Positions 16,903 to 26,449 of a DNA stretch of 39,928 nt are shown in pieces; position 1 is the first letter of the stretch; every line of letters starts with the position of its first letter. The notes beneath the pieces were generated by a model. That model was not told the DNA's origin and ran no database searches. It worked only from the letters and a program-made list of their open reading frames with translations. Origin of the DNA: Listeria grandensis FSL F6-0971. Its GTDB lineage: Bacteria; Bacillota; Bacilli; Lactobacillales; Listeriaceae. The stretch is taken from the NCBI RefSeq assembly GCF_000525835.1, contig NZ_AODD01000017.1, forward strand, positions 1-39,928, read 5' to 3'. The translations under genes were made by a program, and so were the position numbers.

Positions 16903-18003
16903 GTGTCAAAAATGCTCAAGTCATTGCTACTTACAGTATCGCTGGTCTTTGTTGGACTTCTAAGCGGCTGTGGTGATTTGACGGTACTAGATCCAAAAGG
17001 TCCAGTAGCGCAAAGTCAAAGCGATCTAATCATTTATTCGATTATTTTCATGCTTATCATTGTACTCACGATCTTCGTGTTATTCGTTATTATGATTACG
17101 AAATATCGCGAGAGAAAAGATCATTCCAACTACGAACCAAACATGCACGGTAGTACGAAATTAGAAATTTTATGGACGTTGATTCCGGTTGCGATCGTTA
17201 TTGCATTAGCTATTCCAACAGTGCAAACGATTTACGCGAACGAAAAAGCGCCAGAGGTTACGTCACACAAGGATCCAATTATTATTTATGCGACTAGCGC
17301 AAACTGGAAATGGTTCTTTAGTTATCCAGATCAGTCGATTGAAACTGTAAACTATGTACATATTCCAACTGATCGACCGGTATTATTCAAACTTACCGCG
17401 GTAGACTCGATGACGAGTTTCTGGGTGCCACAACTTGGTGGACAGAAGTACGCGATGAGTGGCATGACGATGGATTTGTACTTGCAAGCGGACGAAACAG
17501 GAACGTTTAAAGGACGTAACTCGAACTTTAACGGAGTAGGTTTTGCCGGACAAGTATTTGATGTTGTCGCACAAAAACCAGCCGATTTCGAAAAATGGGC
17601 GTTGAAGACGAAAGCTGATTCGCCGACTTTATCGCAAGACCGCTATGATAAATTATTATTACCAGGCAACGTGAAACCACAATCTTATGCAGGCACACAT
17701 ATGGCGTTTGTTGATCCAGCCGCAGATCCAGAGTACGTTTTCTATGCGTATAAACGTTTCGGCTTTGAACTGACAAACCCACATGATCCAAATGCAAAAG
17801 ATACAAGAACGAAAGAACCAATTTTGCCAGCACGTCCGGTGACGATTACGAATCCGCGTTTTGAGCAAATGGACATGAAACCAAAGATTATTCCAAATGG
17901 CACTGGTTACAAGAAAGACAAGCATTACGATGAAGAAATGGAAAAAATGGGTAAAGAAATCAAAACCGATGAAGCAACAGATCACGATCAATCGGGACAC
18001 TAA
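16903..18003 (+). CDS. qoxA: Quinol oxidase aa3-600 subunit II (lipoprotein)
   Basis: QoxA is the cytochrome-c-oxidase-II-like subunit of the proton-pumping menaquinol oxidase. The signal peptide ends in the lipobox LLSGC, so it is a lipoprotein. Two transmembrane helices follow (around residues 45-70 and 85-110), the latter after HGSTKLEILWTLIPVAIVI. The periplasm-facing cupredoxin domain (FSYPDQSIETVNYVHIP, FWVPQLGGQKYAMSG) lacks the CuA cysteine pair, as expected for a quinol oxidase. The frame is open further upstream, but GTG 16903 (or ATG 16912) with AAGGGGA upstream and the lipoprotein signal set the start. First gene of qoxABCD. Confidence 0.93.
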   Translation: MSKMLKSLLLTVSLVFVGLLSGCGDLTVLDPKGPVAQSQSDLIIYSIIFMLIIVLTIFVLFVIMITKYRERKDHSNYEPNMHGSTKLEILWTLIPVAIVIALAIPTVQTIYANEKAPEVTSHKDPIIIYATSANWKWFFSYPDQSIETVNYVHIPTDRPVLFKLTAVDSMTSFWVPQLGGQKYAMSGMTMDLYLQADETGTFKGRNSNFNGVGFAGQVFDVVAQKPADFEKWALKTKADSPTLSQDRYDKLLLPGNVKPQSYAGTHMAFVDPAADPEYVFYAYKRFGFELTNPHDPNAKDTRTKEPILPARPVTITNPRFEQMDMKPKIIPNGTGYKKDKHYDEEMEKMGKEIKTDEATDHDQSGH

Positions 18004-18021
18004 AAAGGGGGGTATTTCAAC

Positions 18022-20001
18022 ATGAGTTTAGATGAATTTATCATCACCGGCGACCCGCTGATTTTAGGAGCCCAAATTTCGATCGCTCTTGTCAGCATTG
18101 GTATCGTCGTGTTACTAACTTATACAAAAAAATGGAAGTGGCTATTCACGGAATGGATCGCTTCTGTTGACCACAAACGCCTTGGGATCATGTATCTTTT
18201 GGCAGCAGTACTAATGTTTTTCCGTGGTGGGGTCGATGCACTCATGATTCGTACCCAACTTGCAATGCCAGGGATGGAGTTTCTAGACGCCCAGCATTAC
18301 AATGAAGTATTTACGACTCACGGAACAATTATGATTTTATTTATGGCGATGCCGTTCGTTATTGGTTTAATGAACATCGTTGTGCCGCTTCAAATCGGGG
18401 CGCGTGATGTTGCATTCCCATTTTTGAACAACTTAAGTTTCTGGACATTCTTTATGGGGGCAATGCTATTCAATATTTCCTTCGTAATCGGTGGTAGCCC
18501 AGCAGCTGGTTGGACAAACTACGCACCGCTCGCCGAGGAATTTAGTCCAGGTTATGGGATTAACTTCTACTTACTCGGAGTCCAGATTGCCGGTATTGGT
18601 ACGCTGATGACCGGGATCAACTTCATGGTCACGATTCTACGTATGCGAACGAAAGGCATGACGCTGATGAAAATGCCAATGTTCACGTGGACGTCGCTGA
18701 TTACGTGTTTAATTATCGTATTCGCGTTCCCAGTACTTACTGTGGCGCTAGCTCTAATGACGTTTGACCGCCTATTCGGGACGGCATTCTTCACACTCGC
18801 AAATGGCGGGATTCCGATGATGTGGGCCAACCTGTTCTGGGTTTGGGGACATCCGGAAGTATATATCGTTATTTTGCCGGCATTCGGTATTTTCTCCGAG
18901 ATTATTTCAACCTTCTCGAAGAAAAAACTATTTGGTTACCCAGCAATGGTAGCAGCGGTTGTTGTTATTTCCTTGCTAAGTTTCCTAGTTTGGGTCCATC
19001 ACTTCTTTACAATGGGCTCCGGGGCAGCAGTTAACTCGTTCTTCTCCATTACGACGATGATGATTGCGATACCGACCGGAATCAAGATATTCAACTGGCT
19101 CTTTACCATGTATAAAGGGCGAATATCCTTCACCACACCGATGCTTTGGTCACTGGCATTCATACCGAACTTTGTTATTGGTGGGGTTACAGGGGTTATG
19201 CTTGCGATGGCAGCAGCCGATTATCAATATCACAACACGTATTTCCTAGTATCGCATTTCCATTACGTACTAATCGCCGGAACCGTATTCTCCTGTTTCG
19301 CAGGTTTGATTTACTGGTATCCAAAAATGGTCGGTTATCGTTTGAATGAAAAAATTGGTAAGTGGTTCTTCTGGATATTTGTGGTTGGATTTAACGTATG
19401 TTTCTTCCCGCAATATTTCCTAGGACTTGATGGTATGCCACGTCGTATCAGCACATATGTGGAGGGCGACGGCTGGACTACACTTAACTTTATCTCATCT
19501 GTTGGTGCGTTCCTAATGGGAGCAGCATTCCTAATTCTATGTTGGAATATCGTTTACAGTCATAAACACTCTAAACGTGAAACAACTGGTGATCCGTGGG
19601 ATGCGCGTACGCTTGAGTGGGCAACTTCTTCTGCTGTACCGCCAAAATATAACTTCGCTAAATTGCCAGAATGGAACGATTTGGACGATTTCTGGGAGAA
19701 AAAACAACGCGGCGAAACGTATAATGATGACAAAGAGTACAAACACATTCACATGCCAAACAATACATTACTAGGCTTCGTGATGTCGGTGTTCTTCTTT
19801 ATCGCAGGCTTCGGACTGGTCTTTTATTGGTACTGGCTTGGAATTCTTGGTGGTCTTGGTGTACTTGCATGTCTTGCATACCGTTCATTCAAGAAGGACG
19901 ACGGTTACCATGTGGAAGTACCTGAAATCGTGGCTACCGAAGAACAAGCAGCACGTGAATTTAAAACTGGCATAAAGGAGGGTAACCCATGGAACCTATA
20001 A
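18022..20001 (+). CDS. qoxB: Quinol oxidase aa3-600 subunit I
   Basis: The catalytic heme-copper subunit that reduces oxygen to water and pumps protons. The 659-residue multi-helix protein carries the superfamily signatures [14 protein letters not shown] (heme a ligand His), [14 protein letters not shown] (CuB His-Tyr), [10 protein letters not shown] (CuB histidines) and [13 protein letters not shown] (heme ligands). The length with extra C-terminal helices is typical of the quinol oxidase branch. A GGGGGG-rich ribosome site precedes the ATG. Its 3' end overlaps qoxC by 13 bases, indicating translational coupling. Confidence 0.97.
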   Translation: MSLDEFIITGDPLILGAQISIALVSIGIVVLLTYTKKWKWLFTEWIASVDHKRLGIMYLLAAVLMFFRGGVDALMIRTQLAMPGMEFLDAQHYNEVFTTHGTIMILFMAMPFVIGLMNIVVPLQIGARDVAFPFLNNLSFWTFFMGAMLFNISFVIGGSPAAGWTNYAPLAEEFSPGYGINFYLLGVQIAGIGTLMTGINFMVTILRMRTKGMTLMKMPMFTWTSLITCLIIVFAFPVLTVALALMTFDRLFGTAFFTLANGGIPMMWANLFWVWGHPEVYIVILPAFGIFSEIISTFSKKKLFGYPAMVAAVVVISLLSFLVWVHHFFTMGSGAAVNSFFSITTMMIAIPTGIKIFNWLFTMYKGRISFTTPMLWSLAFIPNFVIGGVTGVMLAMAAADYQYHNTYFLVSHFHYVLIAGTVFSCFAGLIYWYPKMVGYRLNEKIGKWFFWIFVVGFNVCFFPQYFLGLDGMPRRISTYVEGDGWTTLNFISSVGAFLMGAAFLILCWNIVYSHKHSKRETTGDPWDARTLEWATSSAVPPKYNFAKLPEWNDLDDFWEKKQRGETYNDDKEYKHIHMPNNTLLGFVMSVFFFIAGFGLVFYWYWLGILGGLGVLACLAYRSFKKDDGYHVEVPEIVATEEQAAREFKTGIKEGNPWNL

Positions 20002-20600
20002 AAGAAAATTCCAGCCTTCCGTTAGAATATCAATCGGAGCAAGGTCGTTTAAACATTTTAGGCTTCTGGATTTTCCTAGGCGCCGAGATTGCGTTATTCG
20101 GTACATTGTTCGCAACGTATTTTGTTATGTATAGTGGTGGCTCTAATGCGGGTCACCCACCGTCCGAAATGTTCGAGTTACCGCTCGTTCTGATTATGAC
20201 ATTCCTACTTTTAACAAGTAGTTTTACGTGTGGACTTGCTATCGGTGAGATGCGCAAAGGTAACGTCAAGCGTCTGATGGTGTATTCGATTATTACGCTT
20301 ATTCTAGGCGCAGGGTTCGTAGGATTTGAAATCTTTGAGTTCACGAATTACGTGATGGAAGGCGTTACACTGAAAGTTGGCTCTTACTGGTCTGCATTCT
20401 TCGTATTACTGGGCACCCATGGTCTCCACGTAACGATTGGTTTGTTCTGGATCGCGTTTATCCTGATTCAAATAAAAATGCGCGGCTTAACACCACAAGC
20501 AGCATCAAAAGTATTCATTTCAAGCCTTTATTGGCATTTCCTAGACGTTGTGTGGATTTTCATCTTCACAGGTGTCTATCTGTTAGGGATGGTGAATTAA
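19989..20600 (+). CDS. qoxC: Quinol oxidase aa3-600 subunit III
   Basis: A 203-residue membrane protein of the cytochrome oxidase III family. It has five hydrophobic segments, with the typical [21 protein letters not shown]-terminal helix and the [14 protein letters not shown] motif. Subunit III stabilises the complex and its proton uptake. The start overlaps the end of qoxB with a GGAGGG ribosome site inside qoxB. Confidence 0.95.
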   Translation: MEPIKENSSLPLEYQSEQGRLNILGFWIFLGAEIALFGTLFATYFVMYSGGSNAGHPPSEMFELPLVLIMTFLLLTSSFTCGLAIGEMRKGNVKRLMVYSIITLILGAGFVGFEIFEFTNYVMEGVTLKVGSYWSAFFVLLGTHGLHVTIGLFWIAFILIQIKMRGLTPQAASKVFISSLYWHFLDVVWIFIFTGVYLLGMVN

Positions 20601-20601
20601 T

Positions 20602-20931
20602 ATGGCAAAAAATAAAGCGAACACGGCACACGCTGAAGAAGGCATTCCGTGGAAACATATCGTTGGTTTTGCCCTATCGATCGCATTAACATTGTTGGCT
20701 GTCTGGGTTGTTTTCGAATCTACGCTAAGTAAATCTGTAATCATTACGGTTATCTTTATCTTCGCGTTCATTCAAGCAGCTTTGCAACTACTCATGTTCA
20801 TGCACATGACGGAAGGTCAAAACGGACGTATCCAAGTCGGTAATATTCTGTTTGCAGCATTCATTGCGATTGTTGTGGTAATGGGATCTTATTGGGTAAT
20901 GGAAATAGGTCACATGAACCACCTCCTATAA
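20602..20931 (+). CDS. qoxD: Quinol oxidase aa3-600 subunit IV
   Basis: A 109-residue protein with three transmembrane helices and the subunit IV motif AALQLLMFMHMTEG. It begins one base after the qoxC stop. It helps assemble the oxidase. It ends the operon; the large inverted-repeat element at 20937 lies six bases downstream. Confidence 0.93.
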   Translation: MAKNKANTAHAEEGIPWKHIVGFALSIALTLLAVWVVFESTLSKSVIITVIFIFAFIQAALQLLMFMHMTEGQNGRIQVGNILFAAFIAIVVVMGSYWVMEIGHMNHLL

Positions 20932-20936
20932 AATTA

Positions 20937-21055
20937 AGCGGGCCGACAAACGCTCAGCTGCGTCGTTAAAGATTCCGTTCCGGTGCTCACGTATAAATAT
21001 ACGCTCCGCTCCGGTACTCGTCTTTGCCTAGCATCTAAGCATTTGTCGGCCCGCT
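20937..21055. repeat. 119-bp long inverted-repeat intergenic element
   Basis: AGCGGGCCGACAAA (20937-20950) pairs perfectly with 21042-21055, and the complementarity continues for about ten more bases with a few mismatches. The centre has its own palindrome, CGTATAAATATACG, flanked by CCGGTGCTCA and CTCCGCTCCGG. Such GC-rich long hairpins with this core recur between genes in Listeria and relatives as I recall; it may also end qox transcription, although there is no T run. 21056-21151 beyond it shows only a repeated TACTCTGG word. Confidence 0.7.
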
Positions 21056-21151
21056 GAGGGTTTGGTGGACTACTCTGGGCTTTCTTAATAGATTTTTAGA
21101 CCTTTGGGGTGGCGGTTTTTCGCTACTCTGGAGGTTTTTTTCGGTTTCTAG

Positions 21152-21538
21152 CTAGTTTTCATGTTTTTTCGATTTAAAAAAGTATCTTCCTGTGATGTTC
21201 GCTAAGAGAAAGATGATTAAGAAAAATCGACCTTCATAGATCAGAGTACTATTTTGAGTGAAAAATGATATGATCGTCATCGTCAAGAAGATCATGCCAA
21301 AAACAATGAGACCGTTGTCTAGAGATTCTTTTAGGGCGGTTGCTCTTGATGTGTGACTTGTTTTTTGACGGGTTTTGCTTAATAGATACTTACCTAGAAT
21401 AGTGGCTACAAATAGTATCAGTACATAAATTCTGCTCGAATAAAAGAAGTCGCTATTTTGAGTGAAATAGGACCATATTATTAAAGCTAAAAATATCATG
21501 CCGAACAGGTAGAAGGCTTCGTCTGTCATTTTTTTCAT
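21152..21538 (-). CDS. Membrane protein made of two internally duplicated units
   Basis: A 128-residue protein with four hydrophobic segments arranged as two copies of the same unit. Residues ~12-55 (GMIFLALIIWSYFTQNS...ILGKYLLSK) align with ~80-124 (GMIFLTMTIISFFTQNS...ITGRYFFKSK). The two are joined by a hydrophilic Ser/Thr/Lys linker. The FTQNS word is conserved in both. AGGAGTG lies before the ATG. It lies just downstream of the DeoR-type regulator gene on the same strand and may be co-transcribed. No family was recognised. Confidence 0.65.
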   Translation of the reverse strand: MKKMTDEAFYLFGMIFLALIIWSYFTQNSDFFYSSRIYVLILFVATILGKYLLSKTRQKTSHTSRATALKESLDNGLIVFGMIFLTMTIISFFTQNSTLIYEGRFFLIIFLLANITGRYFFKSKKHEN

Positions 21539-21554
21539 TGTTGTTCACTCCTAG

Positions 21555-22319
21555 TTAATAAATCAAGGTCACATTTTTTTCTTTTAGGAATTGTTGCCAA
21601 TCGTGTGTGGGTTCTTGGTCGGTGATGAGATAGTCGATTTCTGAGATGTCGACGATCTTGATGAAGGCATTTTTGTCGAATTTGGATGAATCGGCGACTA
21701 AAATGACTTTATTGGCGCGTTTTAGCATGTGGTTTTTGATTTCGGCTTCAGGCTCGTTGGAATCGGTAATGCCGTTTTCCATGGAGAGGCCTTTGCAGCT
21801 GATAATCGCGTAATCTACAAAGTAGCGGCTGATCGTGTTGGCTGCGTCAGAACCGATAAGGGAGTTGGACTTGGTGCGCAGGGTTCCGCCGGTTAGAATG
21901 AGGTGGACTTTGAATTTGGAAAGTAAGTCTACAGCTGTGATTGAGTTGGTAATGATGGTGAGATTCTCTTTCTCGCGGACGAGTAGGTTCAGCGCCTCGA
22001 AAACGGTGGAACTCGTGTCTGCAATGAGAGAATCGCCGGTCTTGATGAGTGATGTTGTTTTTGTTGCGATGTTCTTCTTTTCTTCGACGTTGATGACGTT
22101 TCTTGTTGCATACGGTAAATCTTCGTTTGTGTGTTGGCTGAGTGTGGCGCCGCCGTAACTGCGATCCACGATTCCTTCTTTCTCCAATTTATCTAGGTCG
22201 CGCCGAATGGTTTCTTCGGAGACGTTGAAAATTTTGGCTAGCTGGGATACGTGGACTTTCTTGTTTTTCTTTATTTCTGATAGTATTTTGTCTTTTCGCT
22301 CGAAAGCAAGCATTTTCAT
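21555..22319 (-). CDS. DeoR-family transcriptional regulator, probable rhamnose operon repressor
   Basis: About 254 residues. The N-terminal DeoR HTH (VHVSQLAKIFNVSEETIRRD) is followed by the sugar-isomerase-like sensor domain with GDSLIADTSSTVFEAL, LTIITNSI, LILTGGTLR and DYAIISCKGLS. Such regulators respond to phosphorylated sugars. It is divergent from rhaB, so control of the rhamnose operon (inducer perhaps rhamnulose 1-phosphate) is inferred. In L. monocytogenes the rhamnose locus has an AraC-type regulator, so the swap is notable. The exact start is uncertain: GTG 22322, ATG 22319 and ATG 22313 are all in frame behind an AAGGA site. Confidence 0.85.
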   Translation of the reverse strand: MKMLAFERKDKILSEIKKNKKVHVSQLAKIFNVSEETIRRDLDKLEKEGIVDRSYGGATLSQHTNEDLPYATRNVINVEEKKNIATKTTSLIKTGDSLIADTSSTVFEALNLLVREKENLTIITNSITAVDLLSKFKVHLILTGGTLRTKSNSLIGSDAANTISRYFVDYAIISCKGLSMENGITDSNEPEAEIKNHMLKRANKVILVADSSKFDKNAFIKIVDISEIDYLITDQEPTHDWQQFLKEKNVTLIY

Positions 22320-22338
22320 CACATCCTTGTCTACTTCA

Positions 22339-22362
22339 TTGTAAACAAAGGCACATTTACAA
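22339..22362. promoter_or_regulatory. Inverted repeat near the DeoR-type regulator start
   Basis: TTGTAAA (22339-22345) and TTTACAA (22356-22362) form a perfect 7-bp inverted repeat with a 10-bp spacer, twenty bases upstream of the regulator start: a candidate autoregulatory operator. Confidence 0.4.
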
Positions 22363-22381
22363 GCAAGTATTAATTGAAAAC

Positions 22382-22453
22382 CACATTAAAACAACATAAA
22401 ACTACATAATTACAAATTTAATTGTTGACTTAATGACGGATTTGGTTTATTCT
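22382..22453 (+). promoter_or_regulatory. rhaB promoter and shared operator motif
   Basis: CACATTAAAACAACATAAA (22382-22400) nearly repeats the motif upstream of aldA; a further ACATAA follows. The promoter is TTGACT (22425-22430) with a 17-bp spacer and TATTCT (22448-22453), so the motif lies upstream of or next to the -35. Confidence 0.6.
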
Positions 22454-22488
22454 TGGTTTATAAATTAAAAGTGTGAAGGAGGATGGCG

Positions 22489-23949
22489 ATGAAACATGTT
22501 GCTGTGGATGTTGGAGCATCTAGTGGTCGCTTATTGTTGGGCGAACTAGTGGATGGGAAAATGGCGCTGACTGAAATTCACCGTTTCCAGAACGGTTTTA
22601 CGAAAGTTGATGATTGCTGTATATGGAATATTGATCATATTCTCACAAATATAATGATTGGGTTGGAGAAGTTAAAGGCATCTGGGGTGACACATTGTAC
22701 GCTAGGGATTGATACGTGGGCGGTTGATTATTGTTTAGTGGACTATAATGGTAAGCGGTTACACGAAGTGGTCAGTTATCGTGATAAGCGTACGGATAGG
22801 GCGATGGATGCTGTTTTAGCGAAGTTTTCGGCTACGGATATCTATGATAAGACAGGGATTCAGTTTCTGCAGTTTAATTCGTTGTATCAGTTGTACGTGG
22901 AGGATGCTGAGTTTAAGAAACGTGCAGAAACGGTCATGATGGTGCCTGATTATTTGGGATATCTTTTGACTGGTGAACGGGTGACGGAAGTGACGAATGC
23001 TTCTTCTACGCAAATGTTGAATTTACATACGAGGCAATTTGATGCGGACTTGTTGGGTTTAGTGGGATTGGACGCGGGGCAGTTTGCGAGGTTTGCGAAA
23101 CCAGGCGAGATGTTGGGCGAGATTGCTACGGGGTGGCATGATCGATATGATTTGCCGGATTGTGATGTCATTGTGGTTGCGACGCATGATACGGCTTCGG
23201 CTGTGCTTGGTGCGCCTGGTGTTGGTGATGATTGGGCGTTCTTGTCGAGCGGGACTTGGTCGTTGCTCGGAGCAGAGTTGGCGAATCCGATTAATAGCGC
23301 GGAGGCGTTTGCGGCGAACTACACGAATGAATGGGGGGCCTATGGTACGTTTCGCTTCTTGAAAAATATTATGGGATTGTGGCTGATTCAAGAGGTGGCG
23401 CGGATGCAGGACTATGCGTATAGTTATGCAGAGCTTGCGGAGTTGGCGGCGCGTGAAGAGGCGTTTGCGGTTTTGATTGGGGTTGATGATCATCGCTTTT
23501 TGAACCCGACGGATATGATTGCGGAGATTCAGGCGTATTGTGCGGAGACGGGACAGGAAATTCCGCGAACGCCGGGGAAATTAGCGCGGGTTATTTATGA
23601 TAGTTTGGCGGTTCAGTATGCGATTCAGATTGAGCAGTTGCAGACGCTTACTGGGCAGGAAATCAGGCATCTTCATATTATTGGCGGTGGCGCGAACATT
23701 GCGATTTTGAACCAGTTGACGGCTGATTTGACGGGGATTGCGGTGCATGCGGGGCCAACAGAGGCAACCGGGCTTGGAAATTTGGCGGTGCAGTTGATTG
23801 CGAGTGGGGAGGCCAAAGACATAACGGAGGTTCGGGAGTTGATTCGCAAGTCGACGCCGATGACTACGTACATGCCGGGTGATGGTGTTCATTTTATGAA
23901 AATTCTAGAAAAGTACAAAAATATATCCGGAAAACAGGAGGCTTTTTAA
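22489..23949 (+). CDS. rhaB: Rhamnulokinase
   Basis: RhaB phosphorylates L-rhamnulose to L-rhamnulose 1-phosphate. The 486-residue FGGY kinase has HVAVDVGASSGRLL (phosphate loop), LGIDTWAVDYCLVD, VVATHDTASAV, FLSSGTWSLLGAEL and IIGGGANIAILNQLTADLTG followed by AGPTEATGLGN, diagnostic for rhamnulokinases. ATG 22483 is in frame but only two bases from the AAGGAGG site; ATG 22489 has ideal spacing. First gene of the rha operon, divergent from the DeoR-type regulator. Confidence 0.96.
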   Translation: MKHVAVDVGASSGRLLLGELVDGKMALTEIHRFQNGFTKVDDCCIWNIDHILTNIMIGLEKLKASGVTHCTLGIDTWAVDYCLVDYNGKRLHEVVSYRDKRTDRAMDAVLAKFSATDIYDKTGIQFLQFNSLYQLYVEDAEFKKRAETVMMVPDYLGYLLTGERVTEVTNASSTQMLNLHTRQFDADLLGLVGLDAGQFARFAKPGEMLGEIATGWHDRYDLPDCDVIVVATHDTASAVLGAPGVGDDWAFLSSGTWSLLGAELANPINSAEAFAANYTNEWGAYGTFRFLKNIMGLWLIQEVARMQDYAYSYAELAELAAREEAFAVLIGVDDHRFLNPTDMIAEIQAYCAETGQEIPRTPGKLARVIYDSLAVQYAIQIEQLQTLTGQEIRHLHIIGGGANIAILNQLTADLTGIAVHAGPTEATGLGNLAVQLIASGEAKDITEVRELIRKSTPMTTYMPGDGVHFMKILEKYKNISGKQEAF

Positions 23950-25233
23950 ATGGGGAACGAGAAATTACAACAGCAATATGAGTGGGCAAAAGAGGAATAC
24001 GCGAAGTATGGCGTGAATGTGGATGATGTTTTGAAGCGTTTGGCGGATGTGAAAATTTCGATGCATTGTTGGCAAGGCGATGATGTGAAAGGTTTCATGA
24101 ATCCTGATCAGGACCTGACGGGAGGTATTTCGGTGACGGGGAATTATCCTGGTGCCGCGCATACGCCGGAGCAGTTACGCCAAGACTTGGAAAAGGCATT
24201 CTCGCTAATTCCTGGGAAGCATAAGGTGAACTTACACGCGATGTATGTGGATACGGATGAGAAGGTTGATTTGGATGAGATTGAGCCGAAGCATTACGCG
24301 AAATGGGTTGCTTGGGCGAAGGAAGAGGGATTGGGACTAGATTTTAATCCAACATTTTTCTCGCATCCTAACTCGGAAGATGGTTTCACGCTTAGTCATC
24401 CGGATAAGCGGATTCGTGATTTCTGGATTGAGCATGGTAAGCGAGCTAGGACGGTTGCGGCTTACTTTGGTGAGGAACTCGGACAAACATCGATCAATAA
24501 TTTTTGGGTTCCAGATGGTTTCAAGGATAATCCAGTGGATCGGTTGGCGCCGCGTAAGCGTTTGATGGAGTCGCTTGATACGATTTTTGCGGAGGAGTTG
24601 GACCGGAAATATACGCTGGATGCGGTGGAGAGTAAGTTGTTTGGACTTGGCGCGGAAGCTTATACGGTGGGTTCGCACGAATTTTACATGGGATATGGGA
24701 TTACGCGGAATAAGTTGATTTGTATGGACGCGGGGCATTTCCACCCGACGGAAGTGATTTCGAACAAGTTGTCGTCGCTATCGCTGTTTAGTGACGGGAT
24801 TCTGCTACACGTGAGTCGTCCGGTGCGTTGGGACAGCGATCATGTGGTGATTATGGATGATGAGTTACAGGAAATTGGACGCGAGCTCGTTCGCAATGAT
24901 CTGCTTGGTAAAACGCATATCGGTCTGGATTTCTTCGACGCAACGATTAACCGCGTGGCAGCTTGGGTTATTGGGACGCGAAACACGTTGAAATCTCTTT
25001 TAAAAGCGATGTTGGAGCCAACCGAGTATTTGCGCAAAATTGAATTGGATGGCGATTACACGACTCGTTTAGCGTTGACGGAAGAACTGAAGGACTTCCC
25101 TTTTACGGCGGTTTGGGATTATTATTGTCAGACGCAAAATGTGCCTGTTCGCGAGGCTTGGTTAAAAGATGTGAAGGAATATGAGGAGAAAGTATTGTTA
25201 AAACGGTCTGAGGAGGCAATTGGAATTGAGTAA
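23950..25233 (+). CDS. rhaA: L-rhamnose isomerase
   Basis: Converts L-rhamnose to L-rhamnulose. The 427-residue protein has normal length and the family stretches [68 protein letters not shown] (metal site) and [15 protein letters not shown]. It abuts the rhaB stop; CAGGAGGC within the rhaB end is its ribosome site. The gene is intact. Confidence 0.97.
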   Translation: MGNEKLQQQYEWAKEEYAKYGVNVDDVLKRLADVKISMHCWQGDDVKGFMNPDQDLTGGISVTGNYPGAAHTPEQLRQDLEKAFSLIPGKHKVNLHAMYVDTDEKVDLDEIEPKHYAKWVAWAKEEGLGLDFNPTFFSHPNSEDGFTLSHPDKRIRDFWIEHGKRARTVAAYFGEELGQTSINNFWVPDGFKDNPVDRLAPRKRLMESLDTIFAEELDRKYTLDAVESKLFGLGAEAYTVGSHEFYMGYGITRNKLICMDAGHFHPTEVISNKLSSLSLFSDGILLHVSRPVRWDSDHVVIMDDELQEIGRELVRNDLLGKTHIGLDFFDATINRVAAWVIGTRNTLKSLLKAMLEPTEYLRKIELDGDYTTRLALTEELKDFPFTAVWDYYCQTQNVPVREAWLKDVKEYEEKVLLKRSEEAIGIE

Positions 25234-26056
25234 AGATATAGTAGCAGCACCATTTGTGCAAGAGATGATGAAAGTGACGGCGAACTTGTATCGTCTAGGT
25301 TGGGATGAAAGAAACGGCGGGAATATTAGTTATTTGCTTCGTGAGGAGGAGGTTGGCGCGTATCTTAACCCAAACCAAGTAATTCGCACGATTCCCATGA
25401 TTTTTGACGCGACGGAACTTGCCGGGAGATACTTTATCGTGACGGGTTCAGGGAAGTATTTTAAAAATGTTATCGATGCGCCAGATGTGAATCTTGGGAT
25501 TATCCGAGTTGCGGACACTGGCAAAAGCGTGGAGTTATTATGGGGCTTCAAAGATGGTGGCGTGCCAACGAGTGAGTTACCTGCGCATTTCATGAGCCAC
25601 ATCGAACGCCTGAAAATTGATTCGGATCACCGTATTATTATGCATAACCATGCCACGAATATTATTGCGATGACATTTACGCATTCATTGGAAGAACGCG
25701 AATTCACGCGGACTTTATGGCAAATGTGTACGGAATGTATCGTCGTTTTCCCAGAAGGTGTTGGGATTTTGCCATGGATGGTTCCTGGAACGGATGCGAT
25801 TGGGATGGCGACGGCCGCAAAAATGCGTGAATTTCGTCTGGTTATTTGGCCACATCACGGGATTTTTGGAGCAGGAAGCACGATGGACGAAGTTTTTGGT
25901 TTGATTGAAACTGCAGAGAAAGCCGCAGAAGTTTATACATTAGTTCAAGCACAGGGTGGCGCGCAGCAAACGATTACGGATCAACAATTACAAGATCTGG
26001 CAGATGCCTTTTGTGTGACTGCTAAATCAGGATATTTACAAGTAGGAGTCAAGTAA
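25226..26056 (+). CDS. rhaD: Rhamnulose-1-phosphate aldolase
   Basis: RhaD splits L-rhamnulose 1-phosphate into dihydroxyacetone phosphate and L-lactaldehyde. This class II (zinc) aldolase shows [42 protein letters not shown] (zinc histidines) and [15 protein letters not shown] (third histidine). The frame is open from TTG 25220, but AGGAGG at 25211-25216 fits TTG 25226 better and gives the usual [10 protein letters not shown] start, overlapping rhaA by eight bases. The unusual TTG start suggests coupling to rhaA translation. Confidence 0.95.
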   Translation: MSKDIVAAPFVQEMMKVTANLYRLGWDERNGGNISYLLREEEVGAYLNPNQVIRTIPMIFDATELAGRYFIVTGSGKYFKNVIDAPDVNLGIIRVADTGKSVELLWGFKDGGVPTSELPAHFMSHIERLKIDSDHRIIMHNHATNIIAMTFTHSLEEREFTRTLWQMCTECIVVFPEGVGILPWMVPGTDAIGMATAAKMREFRLVIWPHHGIFGAGSTMDEVFGLIETAEKAAEVYTLVQAQGGAQQTITDQQLQDLADAFCVTAKSGYLQVGVK

Positions 26057-26115
26057 ATTTTGTGGGGGAGTGGTCGATTCTATTGCTCTCCCCATTGATA
26101 GGAGGAATCGGCAAC

Positions 26116-26430
26116 ATGGAAAGAATCGCATCAATTATGTACTTAAAAGACGGTTTTTCGGAGGAATACAAAGCGAGACATGATGATTTATGGCCTGAGA
26201 TGAAGCAAGCTTTGAAGGAACACGGCGCGCAGAACTACTCGATTTTTCTAGATGACAACGCAGGAGTATTGTTCGCATACTTAGAAGTAGAAAATAAAGA
26301 AAACTATAACAAAATTGCATCGACTGAAATTTGCAAAAAATGGTGGGCGTATATGGAGCCATTGATGGAAACAAACGGTGATAACAGACCGGTTTCGAAA
26401 GATTTAACATCTGTTTTTTATCTTGCGTAA
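26116..26430 (+). CDS. rhaM: L-rhamnose mutarotase
   Basis: RhaM interconverts alpha and beta anomers of L-rhamnose, supplying the anomer used by RhaA. The 104-residue protein matches the family: [29 protein letters not shown] (catalytic His), [26 protein letters not shown]. The frame extends upstream to 26062, but AGGAGG before ATG 26116 and family length set the start. Confidence 0.94.
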   Translation: MERIASIMYLKDGFSEEYKARHDDLWPEMKQALKEHGAQNYSIFLDDNAGVLFAYLEVENKENYNKIASTEICKKWWAYMEPLMETNGDNRPVSKDLTSVFYLA

Positions 26431-26449
26431 TATAAGAGGAGGAAAAAGT

